A DNA stretch of 64,000 bases. Origin: a virus. A program made the translations under genes and the position numbers. Below the pieces are notes generated by a model that ran no database searches, was not told the origin of the DNA, and was given only the letters and a program-made list of their open reading frames with translations. The stretch is from positions 1-64,000 of the IMG/VR virus record IMGVR_UViG_3300044910_000225. One strand, written 5' to 3'. This document shows, in pieces, positions 1-7,116 of this stretch (the first letter of the stretch is position 1; each line of letters begins with the position of its first letter).

Positions 1-304
1 AAGAACTATTCAAACTATCTATATAAAATAGCTCACGCTTCTTTTGGAACACATCAACTACAATTCTTGAATAGCCATCTTCCCAAAAATAGCATAACTC
101 TCCACACTTAGGAGTCCATGCTTCTTTTAGGTCTCTATGACTATCCTTACATATTAGCCATTTACCTTCTGCTGTGAACTCTTCTACCCAGCGACCATCA
201 ATCAAAGCGATAATAGGTTTAATTGTATTAACCCTATCAGTACATAAAATACGTACTGGCTTACCATCGCTGGTGTATTGTTTGTCCATTGATATTGTCA
301 TCAT
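1..304 (-). CDS. Hypothetical protein, C-terminus cut by window edge
   Basis: An open minus-strand frame starts at ATG 304 (or 301) after an AAAGGAG ribosome site and runs off the left edge with no stop, about 101 codons. The product starts MMTISMDKQY and is rich in Trp, Lys and Glu, with no membrane segment or motif that I recognise. The start lies directly behind the transglycosylase stop, so it belongs to the same leftward early operon. Function unknown. Confidence 0.6.
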   Translation of the reverse strand, partial: MMTISMDKQYTSDGKPVRILCTDRVNTIKPIIALIDGRWVEEFTAEGKWLICKDSHRDLKEAWTPKCGELCYFWEDGYSRIVVDVFQKKRELFYIDSLNSS

Positions 305-845
305 AACTCCTTTGAATGATTTAGCACATCTTGTGCTTGTTCTCTACCTAGCTTACATATTCCCTTATAAGCAGTAAGAGCTTTTTTATAATTACCTTGA
401 TACTTATCTAGATTACGTCTTAGTCGTACTGCTGAACATTCAGCATTGCCTTTAAACGTATAAGGACTACAAGGCAATAAGTCTCCATCTTTAATTGATA
501 TACCAAAAGCACCTATCACATAAGGTACAGCATGAGTAACATCTTGTCTATAGTCACTCTCTGACTTACAGATAGATGCTAAAACTTTGGGGATACATTG
601 TTATCCTCAGCAGTATCAATAATAATATTAGCTTCTTTAAGTGAAGCACCATCTTCCATAATCTTTTGAGTAAGTAATAGTCTAGAGATAATCTCATCAC
701 TGTCTTTATACTCTGCTTCACATACAGCCATTTGAGCTTCTAGTGAAGTTATATCTTTAAGATATTCTTTTTCCAATTCATTCTCATGATATACTGCATA
801 TACAGAGAACAATACGAGCATTACGATAACAGTGTCTTTAAACAT
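301..845 (-). CDS. Membrane-anchored lytic transglycosylase (SLT-like), probably made by -1 frameshift
   Basis: Frame one (845 to 579, 88 aa) starts with a hydrophobic signal anchor (residues about 5-20), then a helical stretch, and ends EDNNVSPKF-stop. The -1 frame runs without a stop from about 600 to 301 and reads like a soluble lytic transglycosylase core: VLASICKSESDY (putative catalytic Glu in SES), GAFGISI, then NLDKYQGNYKKALTAYK. Neither half is complete: the second frame has no ATG, TTG or GTG before a GTG at 519, inside the domain. Joined at the heptamer C CCA AAG the product is about 181 aa and continuous in sense (NNVSPK then VLASICKSE). Such enzymes cleave peptidoglycan glycan strands. 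It is separate from the late lysis cassette, and its role in the early region is unclear. A base error or true gene decay are alternatives. Confidence 0.6.
585..591 (-). promoter_or_regulatory. Candidate -1 frameshift heptamer C CCA AAG
   Basis: On the minus strand the zero-frame codons CCA AAG form the X XXY YYZ pattern CCCAAAG, and a TAG stop follows one codon later. A Shine-Dalgarno-like GAGGA lies about 12 nt upstream, close to the spacing that stimulates the dnaX frameshift. A small AGTCA/TGACT hairpin lies about 18 nt downstream, rather far to be a strong stimulator. Confidence 0.5.
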
Positions 846-854
846 ATTTTTCCT

Positions 855-1076
855 TTAAGTGTATACTCTGAAGTGTACTGGTGCATCTAATGCACGTTCT
901 ACAAGCTTAGCTGTAGCATTGTTAAGCTCTCTACTACATTTAGTAAGAGCAGTCTTCTGATCAAGGATAGTACTACGTAATAGAAGCAAGTCTGCTACTG
1001 ATATACGTACTTCTTTGATACCTTCGTAATGGATGGTATTAATACCCTGTAGTATGATGTCAAGTTCTGTCTTCAT
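855..1076 (-). CDS. Hypothetical early protein, 73 aa
   Basis: Compact ORF starting MKTELDI and ending HFRVYT, 9 nt upstream of the transglycosylase anchor gene. Its start overlaps the stop of the upstream 74-aa gene (ATGA type), which suggests translational coupling. Mostly helical, with no membrane segment and no motif recognised. Confidence 0.6.
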   Translation of the reverse strand: MKTELDIILQGINTIHYEGIKEVRISVADLLLLRSTILDQKTALTKCSRELNNATAKLVERALDAPVHFRVYT

Positions 1077-1297
1077 AAGTTGTCCAATAGTTCTTGTAAA
1101 TCAACACCATATTTATAGCACTCCTTCTTAAGGTACTTGTAGGTACTGATCCAATCCATAGAGAGTTCTCGTTGTAACTGTTCTGCTGCAAAGTCAGGGT
1201 CTTGCATAGCTGCATTAAATGCTGCTTCTTCTTGAGCTTCTCTGTAGTACTCCATACGCATATCTTCTTCCCATTCTGCTCGTTCTTCTTGTGTCAT
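1073..1297 (-). CDS. Hypothetical acidic early protein, 74 aa
   Basis: Glu-rich N-terminal half (MTQEERAEWEED) and a C-terminal part ending LQELLDNL. Likely an all-helical soluble protein. The stop overlaps the start of the next gene. No family recognised; coding status rests on length, operon position and coupling. Confidence 0.6.
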   Translation of the reverse strand: MTQEERAEWEEDMRMEYYREAQEEAAFNAAMQDPDFAAEQLQRELSMDWISTYKYLKKECYKYGVDLQELLDNL

Positions 1298-1382
1298 GAT
1301 AAATACCTCTTTATGGTGTTATTAATGTTATGTAAAAAGTGGATATTTGAAAATACCCAGTGTTATTATTGGCATATTATTT

Positions 1383-1613
1383 CTATGCAAAATTCTGCAT
1401 GAATTTAGGTGGAAATGCTATGAGATATAGACTGATTAAAGCTGATGCAATCATAGCAATAGTCATACCTCCAAGAGTACCTCCGAAGAGCCAACTAATA
1501 GCAACTAAACATACAAGATCAAATGCTAAGTCAGCATATCTTTCATGTTCAAACTTCCACTTCAATATGATGAAGTTAAAGAATGTAGCTACTGCAATTA
1601 TTAAGAATTCCAT
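1383..1613 (-). CDS. Small integral membrane protein, 76 aa
   Basis: The start at 1613 is chosen because its ATG overlaps the TAA of the upstream HNH gene (TAATG) and follows AGGA. The product, starting MEFLIIAVATFF, has a first hydrophobic stretch (residues 1-17), a charged loop (KWKFEHERYAD), and two further hydrophobic stretches with a WLFGGTLGG turn, giving two or three membrane helices. It resembles small membrane proteins common in phage early operons, but no function can be assigned. The longer frame up to 1670 lies inside the HNH gene and is unlikely to be used. Confidence 0.65.
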   Translation of the reverse strand: MEFLIIAVATFFNFIILKWKFEHERYADLAFDLVCLVAISWLFGGTLGGMTIAMIASALISLYLIAFPPKFMQNFA

Positions 1614-2056
1614 TAGATCCTGTCTCTCCCATGTCTGATAGCATGGCATGAATGACATACTGATACACACTGTTCTGTGGTGAATGTCATTGATTCTATA
1701 CCATCATAATGTTCATGATGGACCTGTAGTGGGATATCGTAAGCACTGCAATCTACACAGTGATATTTATCCCTCTTGAGTACCTGTTTACGTAATGCTC
1801 TCCATTCTGGAGACTTCAAATATACTGCATATGCTGAGTAGTATTCAGGTGGAACCTTCTGTAGTGGTACATGTACATGATGATCTAAGTCAACTGTATA
1901 TGATGGTGTAGTAGTACTTGTACTTCTAGCTGGAGGTTCTCCTAATAATACTCTGATGAGCAATATGATAGGGATGAATAGTATTCCTGCTACTGTAGTG
2001 ATAGCAAACCAGAAGAATGCTAATACTAATAGCAATGCTTCCAGTATGACTGGCAT
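1613..2056 (-). CDS. HNH endonuclease-like protein with N-terminal membrane anchor
   Basis: The 147-residue product starts with about 35 hydrophobic residues (MPVILEALLLVLAFFWFAIT, then another apolar run), enough for one or two membrane helices. The C-terminal half is a compact HNH domain: SPEWRALRKQVLKRD, CVDC zinc pair, LQVHHEHYDG with the HH core, and CHSCH zinc pair. HNH domains of this type cut DNA. Unlike the homing-type HNH genes elsewhere in the window it lacks NUMOD or AP2 modules and sits in a tightly packed operon. The membrane anchor would place the nuclease at the inner membrane; a role in host or competing phage DNA degradation is speculation. Confidence 0.75.
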   Translation of the reverse strand: MPVILEALLLVLAFFWFAITTVAGILFIPIILLIRVLLGEPPARSTSTTTPSYTVDLDHHVHVPLQKVPPEYYSAYAVYLKSPEWRALRKQVLKRDKYHCVDCSAYDIPLQVHHEHYDGIESMTFTTEQCVSVCHSCHAIRHGRDRI

Positions 2057-2292
2057 TACGCTGCTTTAGCTTTGAATGTAGGACCTGCATGCTTCTCAGC
2101 AATAGTCTCTACATCAACATGATGATCAAGTTCTTCAAGGTCTGGACCTGTAATGAGACCATGATCATATCCTGTACTGAATGCATCAGGAATAGAGGAT
2201 ACTTCCTCAACTACGTAATCGAATGTGTTGCCTACTGCAACTGTAATGTCTTTAGTAATGCCACCTACTGTGGCTGCGATGAATGCTAACAT
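2056..2292 (-). CDS. Hypothetical early protein, 78 aa
   Basis: Start at 2292 chosen for its AAGGAG site seven bases upstream, in preference to the in-frame ATG at 2337. The N-terminus is mildly hydrophobic (MLAFIAATVGGITKD); the rest is acidic and His-containing (DLEELDHHVDVE) and ends FKAKAA. The stop abuts the HNH gene start. Function unknown. Confidence 0.6.
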   Translation of the reverse strand: MLAFIAATVGGITKDITVAVGNTFDYVVEEVSSIPDAFSTGYDHGLITGPDLEELDHHVDVETIAEKHAGPTFKAKAA

Positions 2293-2302
2293 GGTAAACT
2301 CC

Positions 2303-2392
2303 TTATTGATTAGCTGAGAGTGCTTCACGAGCCTCATCAGTAGATACTTCAGTAGTAGAAACTACAACTCCATTGATAACATAATATGACAT
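2303..2392 (-). CDS. Small early protein, 29 aa
   Basis: ATG at 2392 after AAGGAG and a seven-base spacer; reads MSYYVINGVVVSTTEVS and ends LSANQ. Its stop overlaps the ribosome site of the next gene. Good initiation signals and operon packing support it; too short for any family assignment. Confidence 0.5.
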   Translation of the reverse strand: MSYYVINGVVVSTTEVSTDEAREALSANQ

Positions 2393-2465
2393 GATATTCT
2401 CCTTGTATGGTGACTCTACGGTACACCTAATACAATGCAGCTGAGGAGACTGCACTGCGTTAGAC

Positions 2466-2720
2466 TTACCAGCGTTTACCTACTTTAGCCTTTTCGGCTT
2501 TAGTATTAGCACTGTTCATAAGACTAGTATACTTATGTTCGAATAGAGCCTGTTGTAGCTCAACCTGTAACTCTTCTGTCCAATTGTCGCCGAGTGCTAC
2601 TGATAGTACTGGTTCCCATTCCATCTGCCAACTACGTCTACCGTACTCGTCTGCTTGCTTTGCAATAAGTGGATCAAGACCTGATGGTCCCATATCAACT
2701 GCTAATTCTCTGATGTCCAT
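2466..2720 (-). CDS. Hypothetical early protein, 84 aa
   Basis: Soluble protein starting MDIRELAVDMGP, with Trp-rich centre (RRSWQMEWEP) and basic C-terminus (KAEKAKVGKRW). First sizeable gene after the early RNA polymerase and its hairpin terminator. No motif recognised. Confidence 0.6.
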   Translation of the reverse strand: MDIRELAVDMGPSGLDPLIAKQADEYGRRSWQMEWEPVLSVALGDNWTEELQVELQQALFEHKYTSLMNSANTKAEKAKVGKRW

Positions 2721-2852
2721 TAATACTCCTTTAGATTAGTAGGCTTACACCTATCATTTCAAAGAACCGAGTGGATACGAGGTAAAAACAGGTAAGACCA
2801 ATGGTCGTAAAATACCTGCTAAATTCCTTTCATAAAATGTATAACACACAAA

Positions 2853-2921
2853 TCAATGTCTACTAGAACGGATATAACCCCTAAGCTCAGCATTACCTGT
2901 TAGATTGTAGTAAGACATCAT
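2853..2921 (-). CDS. Possible 22-aa peptide
   Basis: ATG ATG after GGAGGG, which is itself the 3-prime arm of the hairpin following the polymerase gene; reads MMSYYNLTGNAELRGYIRSS and stops. The only coding evidence is the ribosome site, so this may be fortuitous. Confidence 0.25.
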   Translation of the reverse strand: MMSYYNLTGNAELRGYIRSSRH

Positions 2922-2923
2922 AA

Positions 2924-2941
2924 TACCCTCCAATGAGGGTA
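2924..2941 (-). terminator. Hairpin after the early RNA polymerase gene
   Basis: TACCCTC and GAGGGTA form a perfect 7-bp stem with a 4-nt loop, 10 nt after the polymerase stop. No long T run follows, so it may act as a partial terminator or an mRNA 3-prime stabiliser. Confidence 0.5.
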
Positions 2942-2950
2942 CTAGATATC

Positions 2951-4765
2951 TTAGTCTTCATAAGACAACGGCATACCTGCCATAATGTCATCTCTACTGA
3001 GACTACCTTTAGTAATACGAAACTGTAGTGCTGGATCAATCTGAATAAGAATATCATGAAGTAAATTCATATCATTAACATCAGCCATAACAGCCTTAAC
3101 AAGACTGAATAACTTCTCTTCATTGCCTTCTTCAATACCATATGAATCATGAATCATACTGATAGCAAAGTCAGCTCTACGGCATACTTCTCTAGCTATG
3201 AACGACTCTACAGAACGTACAATATTAGGAGCTAAGCTTCTGTTATACTTTGTATTATTAGGAACTTTAGCTTCAATAGATACACTGTGAGTCTTACCCA
3301 TTTGAAGGTCAGCATAGTATCCTTTATGTGTAACAGTCTCCATTACATCATAGGATACAACAAAGCCATCAGGCATTGTCCACTGATAGTGTGATTGGTT
3401 CTCATTGTTGAATCTATAGATAAGATTCATAAGCTTAAGTGCTGCAGGAGCAAGCTCTTCTAATGCAGTCATAACGAACTTATATAGACCAGCTTTAAGC
3501 TCCTCTGGAACTAAATCTCTGATAGTATGTGTACCAGCATAACGTACATCATCCTTGATAGTATCAGTATTATCTAGGAGCTGTTTCTCCATACCACCAT
3601 AGAAAGCAATCATAACTAAATGCTTCACTGTATCCTTTACAAAGATACTGCTATTAGTATACTCATTAAGTCTTCTAGCTAATTCAATACGTAAGTCTTC
3701 CAACTCAGTGTCTGAAAGACCTACTCTACTACCTGTCAATGGATCACTACCTAAAAGAGCATATACTTGTAGATTATTATTTCTACAGTCATACTTCTTA
3801 ATAGCATTACCATTGATGGTAAGCATACGCTTCTGAAAGCTGTCACCTTGTGGATTAAGGTATGGACTGCATGAATGCATACGTCCTGAACTATTCTCAA
3901 ATGCATATGGTACATGGAATGTCTCATCTTGAAATCTATGGATATCTTCTACTAACTTATTCCACTCTTTAGCCATGAATACACCATCTTTATCAAACCA
4001 TTTGTCTGAAGTCTTATACTCTTCTAATAAAGGAACTAGTTCTTCATTAGGTATAAGTTTGAATGGTACTGACTGCTGATGATTCAATGCTGATAGTGCT
4101 GCTTCACCTTGTGCTGTAAGACCACTAAGCATAGTCTTACCTGATAAATATGTTCCTCCTTTATTCTCTGTAGTATGTGCTACTAGTCTATAAGCTGCTC
4201 CTCCACTACGTACTGTAGAAGCTTTAAGATAGAGTCCTTCTTCTTGTAGGAAGGCTTGTAACTTATGACTAGGTTCAATGATATTATGAGTATGAGCTTT
4301 GTCTGTCTTAATGATCTTATTTTGTAGAAATCCAGTGTCTTTAAGGAACTGAATTATGTTAGATCCAAGTGTAACTTTAGTGCTATGTGATGAACGTAAT
4401 CGTTTTGTACTTAATGTTATTACTTTGTTACAAAGCTGTTGACCTAGCTTGTAACCAGCAATCCTGTGCTCAAGGTAGCTGTGGCTGATTACAAGGTCTT
4501 CAATGAGGATTGTAAACACTTTAGCCCAGTGTACTTTATGCTGTGATAAGAGCTCATGATGATACTCTTTATGATCTACACTACTAGCTTCTAAAGCAGC
4601 TAGATATGCTGTCCAATTACTGTCTAATGTTTCAGCATTAAGCTTAGAAACACTGTCTTTAATTGCTAGTCTAAGACCTGATAAACTGTAGCTAGCTTCA
4701 TAAGCTTCTTGCTTAGCTACAACTTCACGGATTTGTGCAAATGTAAGTGTTGATAATGTTTTCAT
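2951..4765 (-). CDS. Single-subunit DNA-dependent RNA polymerase (N4 RNAPII type, fused)
   Basis: A 604-residue T7-family RNA polymerase. Motifs in order: SSGR (Arg295) followed by NPQGD at 304-308, equivalent to the T7 DWRGR...NPQG region; motif A with Asp326 (YDCRNNNLQ); motif B with Lys381 and Tyr389-Gly390 at the T7 spacing K-x7-YG; a LAPNIVRS segment as in T7 APN; motif C His539-Asp540 (IHDSYG). The length is well below T7 (883). In N4 the middle-gene polymerase RNAPII has two polypeptides (gp15, gp16); here one chain has all motifs. Start chosen for GAGGAG upstream of ATG 4765. A C(GTA)G hairpin 60 nt upstream suggests transcription by the virion polymerase. Expected to read middle genes. 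Confidence 0.9.
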   Translation of the reverse strand: MKTLSTLTFAQIREVVAKQEAYEASYSLSGLRLAIKDSVSKLNAETLDSNWTAYLAALEASSVDHKEYHHELLSQHKVHWAKVFTILIEDLVISHSYLEHRIAGYKLGQQLCNKVITLSTKRLRSSHSTKVTLGSNIIQFLKDTGFLQNKIIKTDKAHTHNIIEPSHKLQAFLQEEGLYLKASTVRSGGAAYRLVAHTTENKGGTYLSGKTMLSGLTAQGEAALSALNHQQSVPFKLIPNEELVPLLEEYKTSDKWFDKDGVFMAKEWNKLVEDIHRFQDETFHVPYAFENSSGRMHSCSPYLNPQGDSFQKRMLTINGNAIKKYDCRNNNLQVYALLGSDPLTGSRVGLSDTELEDLRIELARRLNEYTNSSIFVKDTVKHLVMIAFYGGMEKQLLDNTDTIKDDVRYAGTHTIRDLVPEELKAGLYKFVMTALEELAPAALKLMNLIYRFNNENQSHYQWTMPDGFVVSYDVMETVTHKGYYADLQMGKTHSVSIEAKVPNNTKYNRSLAPNIVRSVESFIAREVCRRADFAISMIHDSYGIEEGNEEKLFSLVKAVMADVNDMNLLHDILIQIDPALQFRITKGSLSRDDIMAGMPLSYED

Positions 4766-4824
4766 AATATTCTCCTCAGAATAATACAGTCTATGCTGTA
4801 TGTTAATGTTATGGTTGCCTGATA

Positions 4825-4839
4825 GTTCTCGTAGAGAAC
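4825..4839 (-). promoter_or_regulatory. Putative virion-RNA-polymerase early promoter hairpin, copy 1
   Basis: On the plus strand (template for leftward transcription) GTTCTC-GTA-GAGAAC forms a 6-bp stem with loop C(GTA)G, matching the C(GNA)G three-base-loop hairpins recognised by N4 virion RNA polymerase. The element extends to ATAnTTCTCGTAGAGAA-nn-TATTAGG, shared exactly with the copy at 5769. It lies 60 nt upstream of the RNA polymerase start codon. Confidence 0.65.
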
Positions 4840-4913
4840 CTATTAGGTTGTTAGACTATTCACTGATGGTGTTGGACTTATTGACATTGCCTATATATTA
4901 TATTTCTAGTGGG

Positions 4914-5078
4914 TTAGATATCTTCACCTATGTATTTGTAGTCACAATCCCAAGCTTTACCAGCTTCTTCAAGTGCAGTGATATAATCATATACATCTCT
5001 GAATTCTTCCTTACCTACTGTGGTCCATGTATGCTTACCACTTTCATCTGTATATGTAAAATCAAATACTGAGTCCAT
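4914..5078 (-). CDS. Small acidic early protein, 54 aa
   Basis: ATG at 5078 follows AAAGGA with a normal spacer; the product starts MDSVFDFTYTDESG and ends DYKYIGEDI. Soluble, acidic, Trp and Tyr rich. It lies between the two promoter hairpins and is the only good gene in an otherwise sparse 500-nt stretch. Function unknown. Confidence 0.55.
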   Translation of the reverse strand: MDSVFDFTYTDESGKHTWTTVGKEEFRDVYDYITALEEAGKAWDCDYKYIGEDI

Positions 5079-5115
5079 TGTATTTCCTTTGTAGCACTCT
5101 TTCGTGCTTGCTCGA

Positions 5116-5169
5116 CTACATACCTACGATGATGCTGATGGCAGCACTACCGTTAGTGTATGTGTTCAT
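5116..5169 (-). CDS. Possible 17-aa leader peptide
   Basis: ATG 5169 sits behind an exceptionally strong AGGAGG site and reads MNTYTNGSAAISIIVGM. A short hairpin (AGCAC/GTGCT) follows at about 5091-5106. It may be a leader peptide or chance. Confidence 0.3.
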   Translation of the reverse strand: MNTYTNGSAAISIIVGM

Positions 5170-5268
5170 GTTCCTCCTATGGAATATGTGTTAGAGTCTA
5201 TGCTCAACTATTGTGTACTACCACTTGATAATACATCATGCTACCTCCCTAAGGAAGTAGTAGATGGA

Positions 5269-5676
5269 TTATAGAGCGTCTAGTTCTGCTCTCTTAGCTG
5301 CTAGTTTGGCTTCTAGTTCATCTGCTTTAGCCTTTAGTTCTGCATTCATAGAAGACAGTCCTAATGCATCAGCATGAGATATAGATGATCTGATAGCTTC
5401 TCTAGCTGCACCACCTTTAGATTCAACATCTGAGTTATGTTGTTTCATAGATGCTAGTGTGTCTTGACCTTCTAGTGCTAAGGTTGTACCTGCTATACGT
5501 CCTGATTGGTATGATGCTGATGCTGCTCCTTTACCAGCTCTGAACAGATATACAATACCGAATGTAAGCATATTAAGTGTACGTCTAATAACGATAGCTC
5601 TCTCTGATGGTGACATAGATTTAAGTGCACCTACTGCAAAGATAGCAACTAGAATGATGATGATAAGTGTAAACAT
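5269..5676 (-). CDS. Membrane-anchored coiled-coil early protein, 135 aa
   Basis: Start 5676 is preferred over 5748 because AGGAG precedes it. Residues 1-20 (MFTLIIIILVAIFAVGALKS) are one membrane helix. A second, weaker hydrophobic patch (LNMLTFGIVYLF) is followed by an Ala/Ser/Gly-rich segment and a C-terminal Lys/Glu/Ala coiled coil (KAKADELEAKLAAKRAEL). As one of the first genes behind the 5769 promoter it may act at the host envelope early in infection; that is inference from position only. Confidence 0.65.
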   Translation of the reverse strand: MFTLIIIILVAIFAVGALKSMSPSERAIVIRRTLNMLTFGIVYLFRAGKGAASASYQSGRIAGTTLALEGQDTLASMKQHNSDVESKGGAAREAIRSSISHADALGLSSMNAELKAKADELEAKLAAKRAELDAL

Positions 5677-5768
5677 GATGAACTCCTGCCATATAGGACT
5701 TACTTGTATATACTCTATGGTATAGATTGTAGACGTTGGTATGAACATTATCAGTGACCAGCTAATAC

Positions 5769-5781
5769 TTCTCGTAGAGAA
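5769..5781 (-). promoter_or_regulatory. Putative virion-RNA-polymerase early promoter hairpin, copy 2
   Basis: TTCTC-GTA-GAGAA on the plus strand, with loop C(GTA)G, the ATA three bases from the stem on one side and TATTAGG at the same 2-nt spacing on the other, exactly as in the copy at 4825. It is 93 nt upstream of the 135-aa early gene. Confidence 0.65.
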
Positions 5782-5843
5782 TGTATTAGGTATATGTAGA
5801 GCTAGGCTCTATACTACCCACCATATAGATGAGTAGTTAAAGC

Positions 5844-5948
5844 CTAGTGTGCAATGATTGAATAGATCTTAGGAGTCATAATGAATCCAACAATAGTGAG
5901 GAGAAGAGTGCTGTTGTCTACAAGTGTAGAGATGATGATGTGTGACAT
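5844..5948 (-). CDS. Small membrane peptide, 34 aa, first early gene
   Basis: ATG 5948 after AAAGGA and six bases; reads MSHIIISTLVDNSTLLLTIV then GFIMTPKIYSIIAH. A single hydrophobic helix with a short basic tail. It is the most promoter-proximal ORF of the leftward early cluster. A 7-bp inverted repeat (CTAGGCT/AGCCTAG) begins at its stop codon. Confidence 0.5.
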   Translation of the reverse strand: MSHIIISTLVDNSTLLLTIVGFIMTPKIYSIIAH

Positions 5949-6435
5949 GATAGATCCTTTAATAGTAGTACAGCTCTAAGACTGTCTGAATGGAATGGGT
6001 CCCATTAGTTTAAGTGGAGGGGGTACCTTCCCTGTGAAGTTTCCCTACACCTCTACTGGACGCATACAGAATTTTAAAATTTTCCCTAAAGCAAATCTTA
6101 ATTATTTCTTAACAGTAGAGTAGTATAAAGACATGGTGTAGTAGTACATAAGAAGTGGTTGTTGTGTATGTTGAAGAAGTAGATGGTTGCTGTCATGTAT
6201 CCTGCGGATGGCTAAACCGTTCGCTCACTATACCTTACGGTATGGTCGTTCGACTCACTGCAAGAATCAGTCGATGCTCTCCCAGTCGTTAACCATTCAG
6301 ATTCCTGATCGTATCATAGATCGTTATGTATTGTCAAACATAACGCTATAGTGCTCTACTATGCTATGAAAATATACTATAATTTGCATAACAGTAATAA
6401 CATATGGTATGATTCGGTAAAGTTAAGGAGTATTA
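5949..6435. other. Divergent non-coding region; likely genome termini
   Basis: 487 nt with no credible ORF between leftward early and rightward terminase genes. Contains a symmetric A/T block (AAAATTTTAAAATTTT near 6072), short hairpins (ATACC/GGTAT near 6220-6240) and, at its right end, TATAAT at 6378-6383 and TGGTATGAT at 6405-6413 before the terminase gene. In N4 the early-gene end and the terminase end are the two physical ends of the linear genome, so the real termini or terminal repeat probably lie here and the assembly is rotated. No tRNA could be folded. Confidence 0.5.
6378..6413 (+). promoter_or_regulatory. Late promoter candidates before the small terminase
   Basis: Two -10-like elements: ACTATAAT (hexamer 6378-6383) and extended TGGTATGAT (6405-6413), 20-55 nt before the start codon. 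No convincing -35 box. They match the extended -10 pattern seen before other late genes. Confidence 0.5.
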
Positions 6436-7116
6436 ATGGCATTAACATTAGAAGTATTACAGGATAGTCTAGGGAAGAAGAAAGGTAATCTTATTAATCA
6501 AGATACTGTAGAAGAACTGAATAGACTTGTAGATGATCCTGATTATGGTGAAGAATTCGTAGATGCTTATAAGCAATACTTCAATGTACTAGATAAGAAT
6601 GGATCATGGTCTACTCCAAAGTATATGAATGCTATGAAGTTCTTTATATTGATAGAGTCTGATCATAGTATAGTGGATGCATATGTTAAAGTGTTTCCTG
6701 AGAGACTAGCAGCAAGGCATGCTAGGGGTGAATCCAAGAGAGATATAGGAGGAGAAGCTAGTAGATATAATGCTAGTGCTCTAGTGAATGAGATACGTAA
6801 GGTAGCTACTATAGGGATCAAATTGACTCATAGGTTTATGTTGACAGATGCATTAGATGTGACACATAAGCTGATGAATGATAGGAATGTAAGTCCTGCT
6901 GTAAGACAGAAAGCTGCTGAGACATTGATTAGAGAGCTGAAGCCTGATGATAAGACAGAGATCAGTATAGAGATCAAGAATGATGTAAGTGCTATTGATG
7001 AACTGAGAAAAGCTACAGAAGCATTGGTGCTAGAACAACGTAGAAGTATAGAAGCTGGAGTAGCTGTGAAGTTCATAGCAGAATCCAAGATCATAGAAGG
7101 TGAGATATATGAGTAG
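6436..7116 (+). CDS. terS: Terminase small subunit (inferred)
   Basis: A 226-residue, helix-rich, charged protein directly upstream of and overlapping the large terminase gene by 8 nt, with a good AAGGAG site. The N-terminus (MALTLEVLQDSLGKKKGNL) is followed by helical repeats (VRQKAAETLIRELKP) and an acidic C-terminus. Small terminases are poorly conserved and I see no diagnostic motif; the call rests on position, size and coupling. It would recognise DNA ends or pac/cos sites for packaging. Confidence 0.65.
   Translation: MALTLEVLQDSLGKKKGNLINQDTVEELNRLVDDPDYGEEFVDAYKQYFNVLDKNGSWSTPKYMNAMKFFILIESDHSIVDAYVKVFPERLAARHARGESKRDIGGEASRYNASALVNEIRKVATIGIKLTHRFMLTDALDVTHKLMNDRNVSPAVRQKAAETLIRELKPDDKTEISIEIKNDVSAIDELRKATEALVLEQRRSIEAGVAVKFIAESKIIEGEIYE

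Noticed and set aside
1360-1638. Plus-strand 92-aa ORF opposite the small membrane-protein gene
   Set aside because: Antisense shadow of a better supported minus-strand gene; no ribosome site.
6170-6310. tRNA-like strings (GGGAGAGCATCGACTGATTC on the minus strand, GTTCGACTC on plus)
   Set aside because: No acceptor stem, D-stem or T-arm with correct pairing can be made in one strand; anticodon stem only four pairs.
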